Below are positions 8,458 to 17,131 of a stretch of DNA of 17,270 nt, piece after piece (position 1 is the first letter of the stretch; each line of letters starts with the position of its first letter). The notes beneath the pieces were generated by a model that was not told the origin of the DNA, did not search any database, and saw only the letters and a list, made by a program, of their open reading frames with translations. Location: positions 1 to 17,270 of the forward strand of contig JAADJZ010000046.1 of the NCBI GenBank assembly GCA_011032825.1, written 5' to 3'. Source of the stretch: Massariosphaeria phaeospora. Lineage: Eukaryota > Ascomycota > Dothideomycetes > Pleosporales. A program made the position numbers and the translations under genes.

Positions 8458-8804
8458 CTATAAGTATAACTTATAAATTGTTAATAAACAATGTTTTTAT
8501 TATAGAAAAAAAGATTTTTTGTTATATATTGTTAATAACTATAAATAGAGTTATAACATTGTTTATAACAAAGAAACATTGTTAAGATCTATAAATAGAC
8601 TATAACAATGTTTACTACATTGTTTAGAACAAAAACTATTTATAACTTTTTGTTTACATTTTTTATATACAATGTAGGAATATTAAGTATATATAGAAGC
8701 GAACTCTTGCGGCAAGTAGATAGTTCAACTACTACAAAATTACAATTACAATACTACAACAACTTTATTCTTTTCTATTTCATATTAATCGCACTAATTA
8801 CTAT
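8458..8804 (+). repeat. LTR-like AT-rich segment, possibly 5' LTR of gypsy G2
   Basis: Very AT-rich. It contains a roughly 50-bp tandem duplication (CTATAAATAGAGTTATAACA at 8539 against CTATAAATAGACTATAACAA at 8589), repeated ATTGTTAATAA-type motifs, and a TATATATAGAAG box near 8688-8699 followed by a less AT-rich leader (GCGAACTCTTGCGGCAAG). This resembles the U3-TATA-R-U5 layout of an LTR and lies upstream of G2 gag, but no second copy exists in the window, so borders are guesses. A short open frame at 8608-8811 has no protein-like composition and is not called. Confidence 0.4.
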
Positions 8805-8816
8805 TACGTAACTGCT

Positions 8817-9500
8817 AAATTGATTTTGCTTTGCGCTTTGTTGTACTTTTGTTTTGCAAACTTGCAAGTTCTAACAACTTTTCTACGTCGTTGCTTAGTT
8901 TACAATACCTAGTATCGTTTCTATTTGTAACATTATTTTTTGCTTTAAGAATATTGTTTTGATAGCTGTTTTACTATGCTGTGCTAGTTTTTTTTGTGCT
9001 TTGCATTAAAAGTGCTGTTTTGTATAAAAGTAAGTTAACTTTAAGTTTTATCGTGTCGTAAGCTTCTTTTGTATTCTTTTAAGTTTCTAAGTTTAACTTT
9101 GCTTAAGTTTTCGCTTTTTGTAGATTCGTATTCTAAGTTAACTCGTTGTTGTTACGATTAAATTGCTTAAATTTGTAAAACTAGTTTTAAAATGCTCGCT
9201 TTCTACGGTCGTTGTTCTAAAGAGAATCTAAATTGTCTAGTTAACCTCTTGTTAAATAAGTGTGCTAAGTGTTTTAGTTTAGCGCGCTTTGTAGTTTCGC
9301 TCTAACAAAAAAAAAGTAAGCAGCTTTTTAACAAAAGCGTTGCAACTTGCAATATTAGCTTTTGCTAGCTAAGCAATAAGTGCTGTTTGCGTAGATTCAA
9401 GCTGCTTAGTTAGTGTCTAAAGCCGAATCTTGTGCTACTACTCTTTAAGTAGAACTTTCTATTGCAGAAATAAAAAAGAACTAGCGTTTCGCTAATAAGT
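8817..9500 (-). pseudogene. Coding remnant of unknown family, probably coiled-coil
   Basis: Not recognised. On the minus strand, between about 9250 and the stop at 8817, one frame is unusually open. It reads KNTKEAYDTIKLKVNLLLYK, then NNILKAKNNVTNRNDT, then KLSNDVEKLLELASLQNKST and a basic end (TKRKAKSI-stop). The few stops in it are TAA/TAG, as at mutated Gln. Upstream (about 9420-9260) the better frame shifts and reads LESTQTALIA, AFVKKLLTFFLLERNYKAR and TKTLSTLI; a run of nine A (plus strand 9307-9315) may mark the frameshift. The composition (Leu, Lys, Asn, Glu, Gln) suggests helical coiled-coil. It runs opposite to the flanking G2 element, so it belongs to something inserted there. Confidence 0.5.
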
Positions 9501-9734
9501 AAACTGCTATTAAAGAGTTAAAAAAACTAGAACCAACGCAATTCGGCGCTGTTGTTGATTTTCAAAGTACAGCTTCTACTAATAGTCTTGTACTACTACT
9601 ACTATCTAAAACGCTTTTGGCTAACTTAAGCTAGTTACAAACTATTACGCTTTAACTACTAAAAACTTAACCTAGCGCAAAACGCTTAGGTTATAAACTA
9701 CTAATAGAGTTACACAGCGAAGCTAACTAAGTTA
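9430..9734 (+). pseudogene. Plus-strand coding remnant, unknown
   Basis: One frame reads VELSIAEIKKN, TAIKELKKLEPTQFGAVVDF (about 9510-9565), STASTNSLVLLLLSKTLL, then KRLGYKLLIELHSEAN to about 9730, with stops only as TAA/TAG. The runs of Leu look like former Pro codons (CCN to CTN). It could be the N-terminal low-complexity part of a gag-like protein or a separate ORF. It partly opposes the minus-strand remnant beside it, so at least one border is wrong. Confidence 0.35.
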
Positions 9735-9905
9735 AAGTTACGTAACTTACTTAGTAATTAGTAGTCTTAGCAATAACTAAGCAAATAAGCACGATGCTTA
9801 GTAATTAGTGTAATTAGTGTAGTTAGTGCAACTAATTAACTAAGCACCTAGTTCTAGTATTAGTATATAGCGAAAACGATAAACTTTTATAGCTTATTGT
9901 TTTCA
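9735..9905. repeat. Non-coding stretch with palindrome and 9-bp tandem repeats
   Basis: Perfect 14-bp palindrome AAGTTACGTAACTT at 9735-9748; CTTAGTAATTAGT appears near 9749 and again near 9798; three 9-bp units TAATTAGTG, TAATTAGTG, TAGTTAGTG at 9802-9828. No coding content seen. Confidence 0.55.
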
Positions 9906-11055
9906 ATTTCTTAACTAGATTTCGATCTACTAAGTTGACTTTTACTTTAACTTTAATACTTTTTGCAAAACGAAGCTTGCTACTGCCTTAGTATCGAACG
10001 CTATACAACTTCTTAGTCTATCGAACTTACTTCTTTTTTAAGAACTAACTCTAGCTTAATAAACAATTCTTTTAAGTTCGCTTAACTATTACATATTAAA
10101 AACTCTTAAGATAAGTAATACTTTGATAACTACTTCTCTTTATACTCGCACCGGCGGTATGAAAGTAGCGAAGCTCGATTTTTACTATAAAATCAATTAA
10201 AGCCAAAAAACTAGATACTTTAGTTTGACTTTTTTTTTAAATTCGAAGATAACTATGTTAACGACATTGACAAAGCATTTCTAATAGCTTTTTATATAAA
10301 AGAGCTAGCTTTTAAGTAAATCTAATTCTACTTAAAGAAATACATAAATAGCAACAACAATAAAAACATAATTACACGCATGTTCAAAAATTACGCTGTG
10401 TTTAAAAACAAGCTGCAACAATTTTACGTTGTTGCTAACAAACTCGCTATCGTAGAAAAAACTATTTAACAAATGCGCTAGACTAAGTTAGCTAAAAACT
10501 ACGCTAACCTATTCTAACAGTACTCTATTTAGACTAACTAGAACAACAAAGCACTTATGCGCATGTACAAGCAAAAAGTAAAAAATAATGTTAAAGCAAA
10601 ACTAATGCGCTCTAGAGTAGCTACAAACACTTTACGCAATTTAATAAAAAACTTAATTTGCTTTAACAATAAGTTGTATGAACTCGCAATTAAAATGCAA
10701 GCTAAAGCAAAGTTCTACGTACTAAAGAGCAACAAGAGTTATATACTTAACACTAGTTAGCGCTAAATATAAACGCAACACTTGCGCTTAACAAGTATAT
10801 ACAACTTACTCTAGAAATACAAACTTATACACTTTAACAACCTTAACAAAAGTACACTAATCAAAGAACAATTAAAGTATAGCAAAAAAACAAGAACTTG
10901 CTATAATTGTAGCAAGCTAGGCTACATATCTAGCAACTGTTATTAAAAAAACAAAGTTGTTTAATAGTTAAACGTACTATCTAATACTACAAGTATTGTT
11001 AAAGAAAAATAGGTAGTAATTACACTTACAAACGTTAAAAATAAAAATAAACAGT
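9906..11055 (+). pseudogene. Ty3/gypsy G2 Gag
   Basis: Structural protein of the G2 retrotransposon. A Ser/Thr/Pro-derived N-terminal region (ALVSNAIQLLSLSNLLL, about 9980-10040; many Leu from former Pro) ends at YTRTGGMKVAKLDFYY near 10145-10190. A frame change follows, and the gag core starts with FKFEDNYVNDIDKAF, AFK*I*FYLKKYI (10240-10350), MFKNYAVFKNKL (10381-), NNKALMRMYKQKVKNNVKAKLMRS (about 10541-10610; 24-residue block seen directly in pieces) and NKLYELAIKM. A CX2CX4HX4C knuckle near 10895-10940 reads CYNCSKLGYISSNC, with only His changed to Tyr. The stretch 10557-10760 is stop-free. Coding continues to 11055, where pogo C interrupts. Confidence 0.88.
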
Positions 11056-11066
11056 TAACCTAATCT

Positions 11067-11117
11067 ACTATCGAGCAAGTTACACTATCGAGCGAGTTAC
11101 ACTATCAAGCGAGTTAC
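11067..11117. repeat. Three tandem 17-bp repeats at the end of C
   Basis: ACTATCGAGCAAGTTAC, ACTATCGAGCGAGTTAC and ACTATCAAGCGAGTTAC, head to tail with no gaps. The unit length equals the subterminal repeats of A although the sequence differs. Confidence 0.92.
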
Positions 11118-11199
11118 TTTACTAAAATCGTACTATAAGCAACAGTACACATTACAATTCTACTATACTAACTAGAATTATACTAGATTAACTAGTATT

Positions 11200-12359
11200 A
11201 TTTAGTATTAGAACTATTAGAAGCAACTACTCTATAGGTTCGCGCATTATGCTTTGTTTTGCTGCAGCGTTTACAGCGTCGTTGTCGTAGTACTATACTT
11301 GCTACACTATTACTACCTAACTCCTTCGCAACTATTTCTTACTTACTACTACTTTTTTTAATAGCTAATTTAGCTCTAGCTTTTATTGTAAGCGTACTTT
11401 CTTTTTAGATATACTTTTGTTTACGACTTTTACGCTAAGTTGCAGCTTTAACAGTAGTACAAAGCTAGGCAATTTTATTAACTATTAATGCGTATTTGTA
11501 GGCTACTACTAACGCGCTTTTTTAAAGCTTTTGCAGCAACTTAACAATAGAAGTTAGTAATAAGTTAACGCACAACCTAACTCTACTTTAAATAAGAGTA
11601 AATTAAGCTTTAAACTCTTGCGCGTTGCTTAGTGTTTGCGACTTTTAAATAGTAAGTTGCTAAAGCAGCTAGTTAAGTGTACAGAAACGTATATTAAGCT
11701 TTAATATTATAGCATCTAAGTTGTGTAGAACAAGCTTAGCACTTTTAAAAGCTTTCTTAATGCTCTCTACTATAAACGTTTTAAAATAAACTGTTTTAAA
11801 CGTAGTAAAAAAGTCTAGTTTAGCAATGTAAGTAACAGACCTGCGCGCTAAAAGTATAATTTTAGTACTATATGCGCGCTTTAACGGCGAAAAGTAGCTT
11901 ACGTTAAAAAGCTGTAGTAAGTGCAACAAGTGTAAAAGCATATACAAAGTAATAATCTTGTGTTTCATATAGTAATTTCAAAAAGTAAGCAAGTTATAGC
12001 TTTTATAGCTGTTTAAAATTAGTAGCTTACTACTTTTTATAGTACGCGACACAGTAAACGCGTTAAAGTACTTTAACTACGCAATTCTAAGCTTATTATT
12101 TGTCTAGCTATTTTTACTAATAGTAAGAACTTAGTTGCAAAGTATAAAGTTGTTTTTGTACTACGTAAAAACGTAAATCTTGCTAGCGTAAATAATAAAA
12201 AGTAGATTTGCTTACTTACTAGCGCAGATGCAACTAATAACAGTAACTTACTCGCAATTGCTTAGCTAAACTATTTTAAGTTTCTTACGTTTTTTTAAAG
12301 CTGTAATAACAAGCTAAAAGCCTATAACGCTTATTATAAAGCTAGATTTATTAAACTTG
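11200..12359 (-). pseudogene. Pogo/Fot1-type DDE transposase C (C-terminal two thirds)
   Basis: The best preserved transposase in the window. Minus strand: a YNFDETGF-type motif read as YKFNKSSF at the broken edge (about 12355-12330, Asp to Asn), VTVISCICAS (about 12240-12215), LLFIIYASKIYVFT (about 12200-12160), QVLTISKN, LLILNSYKSYN for LLILDGHESHN (about 12010-11985; Asp, Gly, His, Glu and His all changed), IITLYMLLHLLHLLQL, then SPLKRAYSTKI, SVTYIAKLDFF and LNIRFCTLN. The stretch 11669-11968 is stop-free. Distal coding ends with a knuckle at 11234-11275, CKRCSKTKHNARTY, last Cys to Tyr. This is the canonical Fot1/pogo order. The HTH and the start are missing. Confidence 0.9.
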
Positions 12360-12361
12360 TA

Positions 12362-14225
12362 ACGTACTTTACGGCTTCGCTGCTTACACAAGTTAGCTGC
12401 TTACTTTTGCCAAGCTCCTACCAAAACTACTTCATTCTAGCGCAAAATAGCTTACTTTAGCTTTGTATAGAACAATGCAACTTAAAATATTATTTAGAGT
12501 TTACTTTTACTGCTTGCTTACACGTACGCAAGTTATGCCTAGTTTAATTACACCGCTTGCATTGCCTTTGAGTTAGCTTACTTTCTTTAGCGCGCACTTG
12601 CGTTTTTAGCTTTTTTTTATTACTACGCGTTTTAAACTCTTTTAGAGTAGTTAAACAAGCTTTATTTTTAACTATTAAAGTTTTTTCTACTTAAACTCGC
12701 TTTCTTTTATGCGATCTACGTTGCGTAGCAGCTTTATTTGCTGCTTAAAGCTTTGTAATTTTCTTTTGCGCTAACACTAGCTTGTGCGCGATAATTGCTG
12801 CTTCTTTTAAAACTTTTTTAAAAGCTTCTACTATAGACGTTAGTAAGCTATTTACATACTTTTAAATTCTTGCCTTTACAAACGTTAATTGCAACTTAAA
12901 TTTAAAAGTATTGCTTAGAGTTTGCGACTGCTAGGGCTTGTTGTTAATAAGTAGTAGTAGTAATAGAGTACGCAACTAGACGTTAAAAGCTATTATAACT
13001 CGTTCTAGATCAAATAAAACTAATCTAGCGCTTCGAAACTTTTTTTAGATATTACTAAAAGTAATTGCTGCATTATAAGCGCGTATAAAGTATAGTAAAA
13101 ACTCAAGTTTTGTAATGTAAGTAATCTAGTTGCGCATAAAATCTTTGGCTTAGCGCTCGTACGCTTTCTTTAGAAAAGCAAAACAACCTACATTAAAAAT
13201 CTGTAGAAAGTGCGATAAGTGCGGAAGCATGCAAATAGTAATAATTTTGTTTTTTTTGTAGTACTGCTAGAAATCGAGCGAGTTGTAGCTCTTATAGCTG
13301 TTAATAATAAAGAGCTAATAAGCGCTTACAACTTTTCTCTTTGTATGCTCGTTAAAGTGCTTTAACTACTACAGCCTAAGCTTATTTGTTGTTTAGCTAT
13401 TTTTAAAAACTGCAATAACCTAGTCTTAAAGCAGATTCTTTTTCTTGTACTAAGCAAAGAGGTAATAGCAGCTTTTAAAAATAATAAAGAGTAGAATAGC
13501 TTACTTTGTTGCGTTGATGCTTTAGATAACTATTGTTTACTTTCTATTGCTTTGCTATATTGCCTTTAGCCGTACTTGTTTCTCTAAAGCTGTAACAACT
13601 GCTTTAGTTAATATCTAGCCTATTATAAAGCCTAACTTGTTAAAGTTATACGTGTTTTTATTTTAGATACTATACTTAGCCTTTATGTTAGCTACTAAGC
13701 GAGACTAGCTTTAAATAACTTTTAAACTTTTGCAAAGCGCTTTTTTGTAATTGTACTTGCAATTAAACTTTATTGTAAACTTAAAGCAGTGCTTAACCTA
13801 CGTACTAAGCTAGTTTAAGCTAACTTAGCCAAAATTGCGCTTTGCGCGTAAGAAATTAGCTATATTAGCTATAGCTGCAAGCTTAAAAAGAAATTCGCGC
13901 GTAATAAGCTTAAGTATATGCTCAACAACTACTCTCTCTTTAAGCTTAGTTAGATTCTTTAATTTAAGCTAGCAATTTGCTTGTAAAAGCTGTTTAGCGC
14001 GTTAATTGCTTAGTGTTGTATAAAAAACATTGTAGATAGCTACAGCGCGTTGCTAAAACAGTGTCGCGTTTTGTTTAAAAACCTAAAAAGCAAGCTGTAT
14101 CTAACGTTCGTTAGAAAAGTTTATTTAGTATTGTTATTAAAGCATTACGTAGAAAGGTAGTTTTGGTAGAAGTTTAGCGAAAGTGTTTGGCTAACTTGTG
14201 TGTCTAGCTAACTCGTAAAGTACGT
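12362..14225 (-). mobile_element. Fot1/pogo DNA transposon D (full length)
   Basis: A 1,864-bp element between TA dinucleotides 12360-12361 and 14226-14227. The terminal inverted repeats of about 70 bp start ACGTACTTTACG and share ACACAAGTTAGC and, at the inner end, TTCTACCAAAACTAC or CTCCTACCAAAACTAC. A 17-bp periodicity is again visible (GCTGCTTAC near 12379 and 12396). It sits with its left tip in the first catalytic motif of transposase C and its right tip in G2 RT, so its two flanks come from different hosts. Confidence 0.9.
12475..14130 (-). pseudogene. Pogo/Fot1-type DDE transposase D
   Basis: Minus strand, N to C: an HTH-side region near 13960-13850 (stops at Gln positions; a LITREF-like block and a MANFLRAK-like block in neighbouring frames), a TYNFDETGF-type motif read as V*L*Q or YNFNK near 13640, and a DDE half with poor reading near 13400-13600. 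A clear C-terminal half follows: IITICMLPHLSHFLQIFNVG (about 13245-13185), CFAFLKKAYER, DFMRN, ITYITKLEFL, NIQKKF-like and LRTLLLLL (former Pro-rich tract). Then come a helical charged region and a knuckle at 12520-12561 read as CKRCN*TRHNLRTC, with all three Cys and the His intact. Several frameshifts and many stops make it inactive. Length fits a full transposase of about 500 residues. Confidence 0.85.
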
Positions 14226-14227
14226 TA

Positions 14228-15375
14228 CAGTTACTTGCGAAATACTTAATTATTTTTGTACTAAAAAAAAATAGTATATTACAACTATGCTTTAATTATC
14301 GCAAGCTTAACAACATTACAGTTAAAAATGAATACTTTTTACTAAATATTATAGAATTACGAGATTAATTACTTTACGTAAAAGTCTTTACAGCGCTTAA
14401 CTTACAAGATAGTTGCTATTTTATTAAAATTAAAAAAAAGTAAAGAATAGAAAACAGCGTTTTAAACGTGATACAAATACTACAAATACACTATTATGCT
14501 ATTTAAGCTTACAAACGCTTTAGCAACTTTTTAAAAACTTATTAACAACGTGTTAAAAGCGTACATAAACATCTTTGTTATTGCCTATTTAAACAACATT
14601 CTTATCTATTTTAAAACTTAAAAGAACTATGTTAAACATGTTAAAACAGTACTAAAGTGCTTTAGCTAGTTTAACTTTTAATTTAAACTAAAAAAGTGCG
14701 AATTTTGCAAGCGCAAAGTTGCATTTTTTAGATACGTAGTAAAAGCGAACAGAGTACGCATAAGCAAAAACAAAATTAAAGTAGTTAAAAAATAGCTAGA
14801 ACTTAAGAACGTTAAGGAAATACAATTCTTTTTAAAGTTTTTAAACTTTAATTGCTAGTTTATTAAGAATTACTTGAAAATTGCTATACTTTTGACAAAG
14901 CTTACGCGAAAAAATACAACCGTCGCATAAAGCAAAAAAGTAGAAAAAGCTTTCTAACAGCTTAAAAACGCAAGTATTAGTTTACTATGCTTTTAGATAT
15001 ATTAAGCAAAACAACTTTTACGCTTTAAAACTAACGCGTTGAATTTTGCGCTAAGAGAATGTGCTAGTTAATTGCATGAAAGCAGATAAAACTCTATTGC
15101 TTATTACTTACGCAAGTTTTTAAGATTTAAAGAATAATACAACGTGCACGACAAAGAGCTACTAAGTATTGTTGCATGCTTACAGCATTAAAAAGTATAC
15201 GCAAAAAGCTGCTTAAAACTTACAATATTTACAAATTACAAAAACTTAGTTAATTTTACAACTACTAAAGTACTTAACTAAAAGTAAGTTAGATAGTTAG
15301 AAATGCTAGGCTAGTATAAGTTCAAAATCGTGTATACACTAAAAAAAAAATACGGCAAAGCTAACGCTCTTAGCT
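14228..15375 (+). pseudogene. Ty3/gypsy G2 reverse transcriptase and RNase H
   Basis: Copies retrotransposon RNA to DNA and removes the RNA. The sequence starts just after D with IIFVLKKN (for ILFVPKKDG), LCFNYRKLNNITVKNEY (about 14290-14335), ELRD, KVFTALNLQDSCYFIKIK (about 14380-14430), then a frame change in an A8 run (14432-14439). It continues E*KTAF, TIMLFKLTNALATF, and the catalytic YLDD box as AYLNNILIYFKT (14583-14618), both Asp now Asn. The thumb (LKKCEFCKRKVAF) and VKEIQFFLKFLNFNC*F follow. RNase H reads LRFKTNALNFALRECAS (about 15020-15070), YNVHDKELLSIVACLQH (15133-15186), TIFTNYKNLVNF, and ends KYGKANALS near 15375. The N-terminal RT part and the protease are missing. Confidence 0.92.
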
Positions 15376-16244
15376 AACAATATAATATTGCTAAAACAAA
15401 AGAAATTATCAACACTGCAATACTTAAAGTTAACTAAAACAAATTACTAAAACTAGCTAGAACGCTAAACATGCTTTTAAAAATTGCAATTACAGTTTTA
15501 AAAAAATTGCAAAAGACAATTATATAACAACATTACAATAACTTAGTTTATAGTTACTTTAAAATAACACGAATAATAAAACTTATTAAGCAAAACTACA
15601 AGTTTAGCAGAATAAAAAACAAAGTTACTGCAATTGTTAACAAATGTGCAGACTGTTAGAAAAACAAACATAGTACTTACGCACAATACAAAAAAATGCA
15701 AGCTCTAAAGCTACTAAATAAGCTTTAAACTAATATCTCTATAGATTTTGTAACAAAACTACTTTTGTTAAAAAACTCTGCTATAAAAATAGCTTACAAC
15801 GCTATTATAGTTATAGTCAACCAATTTACTAAGTACGCAAAGATAATACTATTCAAGAATACACATATTTTTTTAAAACAATTTATTAGATACTATAAGA
15901 TACTTAAATTGATTATTAATAACAAAAACAAGCTTTTTACATTAAACTATTAAACAGCTTTGTTAGCTGCAATTAAAACAAAACGCAAGCTATTAACAGC
16001 GTATTATTTACAAACAAACGAATAAACAAAAAGAACAAACTAAAGTATAAAGACATATCTAAAAATATACAGCAATAAACAACAAACTAATTAAATAAAG
16101 CTTTTACTAATAGCATAGTTAGCGTACAACAACAAGTTGTTTAAGTTTACAAAACAAACACTTTACTACGCAAATTACAAAAAACACTTATATTTAAAAA
16201 AAAACCATTTTTAATCGCAAAAGCTAAGACTGCTACAAAAGTAG
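15376..16244 (+). pseudogene. Ty3/gypsy G2 integrase, zinc-binding and catalytic core
   Basis: Integrase inserts retrotransposon cDNA. HHCC zinc domain: LVYSYFKITRIIKLIK (second His now Tyr, about 15545-15590), with KCADC intact at about 15642-15656. Core: NISIDFVTK with the first Asp kept (15744-15746); YNAIIVIVNQFTKYAKIILF; the second-Asp segment LIINNKNKLFT with Asp to Asn (about 15910-15940); and the Glu segment YYLQTNE*TKRTN (about 15998-16040), where Glu of the QTER motif is Lys. So two of three catalytic residues are lost. The stop-free stretch 15765-15953 lies here. Coding reaches TATKV at 16241, where E interrupts. Confidence 0.9.
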
Positions 16245-16246
16245 TA

Positions 16247-17129
16247 ACGTACTTCACGAGTAGTTGGGCTACACAGGTTCGCGAGACACTTTTGCCAAGC
16301 AAATTATCTAATATTATAACTTTAATACCTTTTTTAATAGTAGGCCTATTAGAATAATTTATACACTGTTTTAAAGCCCTAAGCTAGAACTTTAAAATCT
16401 ACTAAAAATTACCTAAATAGGCTAAGTACTACTAGAATTTTTAAGGTTTAAAGATAAAGAGCTCGCTTAAGCTCTATACCTAGTATCTAGTAGAATTCTA
16501 CTATAATAAACTTTTATATTCTAAAGTACTAGAAAGTTTTACAGCGTGTAGCCTAAGATTAAAGCTACTAGATAAGTTAGAAAGTAGTTTACTTTCTTTA
16601 TACTAGCTAAGTATAAATATCTATATATAACTATTAAAACCTAATGTAAAACTACCTAATAATTTAGTACTTAGTACAATTATACTATATAAGCTTTAAA
16701 AAAGTAGTATTATTTATAGTTATAATAGTACTAATACTTTATACTTAGTAGGTTTTATATATAAGCTCTAATTCTATCTAATAGCTTTGATTCTAAGCTA
16801 TATACTATATAACTTTCTAGAACTCTAACTTACAGTATAAATAAGAATATTTTAGAATATAAAAGTTTATTATAGTAGAATTCTACTAGATACTAGGTAT
16901 AGAGCTTAAGCGAGCTCTTTATCTTTAAACCTTAAAAACTCTAGTAGTACTTAGCCTATTTAGGTAATTTTTAGTAGATTTTAAAGTCCTAGCTTAGGGC
17001 TTTAAAACAGTGTATAAATTATTCTAATAGGCCTACTATTAAGAAAGGTATTAAAGTTATAATATTAGATAATTTGCTTGGCAAAAGTGTCTCGCGAACC
17101 TGTGTAGCCCAACTACTCGTAAGGTACGT
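16247..17129. mobile_element. Element E: non-autonomous long-TIR element related to pogo D
   Basis: An 883-bp element with TA on both sides (16245-16246, 17130-17131). Its left arm (16247 to about 16525) is the near-exact reverse complement of its right arm (about 16850-17129). The tips read ACGTACTTCACGAGTAGTTG and, at the other end, CAACTACTCGTAAGGTACGT. Terminal ACGTACTT(T/C)ACG and inner CTTTTGCCAAGC are shared with element D. The centre (about 16526-16849) is AT-rich with no coding content. Joining the host across one TA keeps G2 integrase in frame (TATKVV then KELKK). It fits a MITE or fold-back derivative moved by a D-type transposase. Confidence 0.87.
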
Positions 17130-17131
17130 TA

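Larger units (their letters stand above)
11058..12359 (-). mobile_element. Fot1/pogo transposon C, 3' portion only
   Basis: The left end is at TA 11056-11057 with tip ACCTAATC and three exact-period 17-bp subterminal repeats (11067-11083, 11084-11100, 11101-11117), the same architecture as element A. The element continues on the minus strand into transposase C and stops abruptly at the TIR of D (TA 12360-12361). Its other end and the N-terminal half of its gene are absent from the window, because beyond D the sequence is G2 reverse transcriptase. Confidence 0.8.

Noticed and set aside
8608..8811. 67-codon ATG-started open frame
   Set aside because: Lies in the LTR-like AT-rich segment, is dominated by Phe, Leu, Ile and Tyr from T-rich sequence, and resembles no domain; treated as chance openness.
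9802..9828. Three 9-bp repeats as a regulatory iteron or origin
   Set aside because: Low-complexity AT sequence without other origin features; listed only as a repeat.
11067..11117. CRISPR-like array
   Set aside because: The three 17-bp repeats are contiguous without spacers and sit in a transposon terminus.
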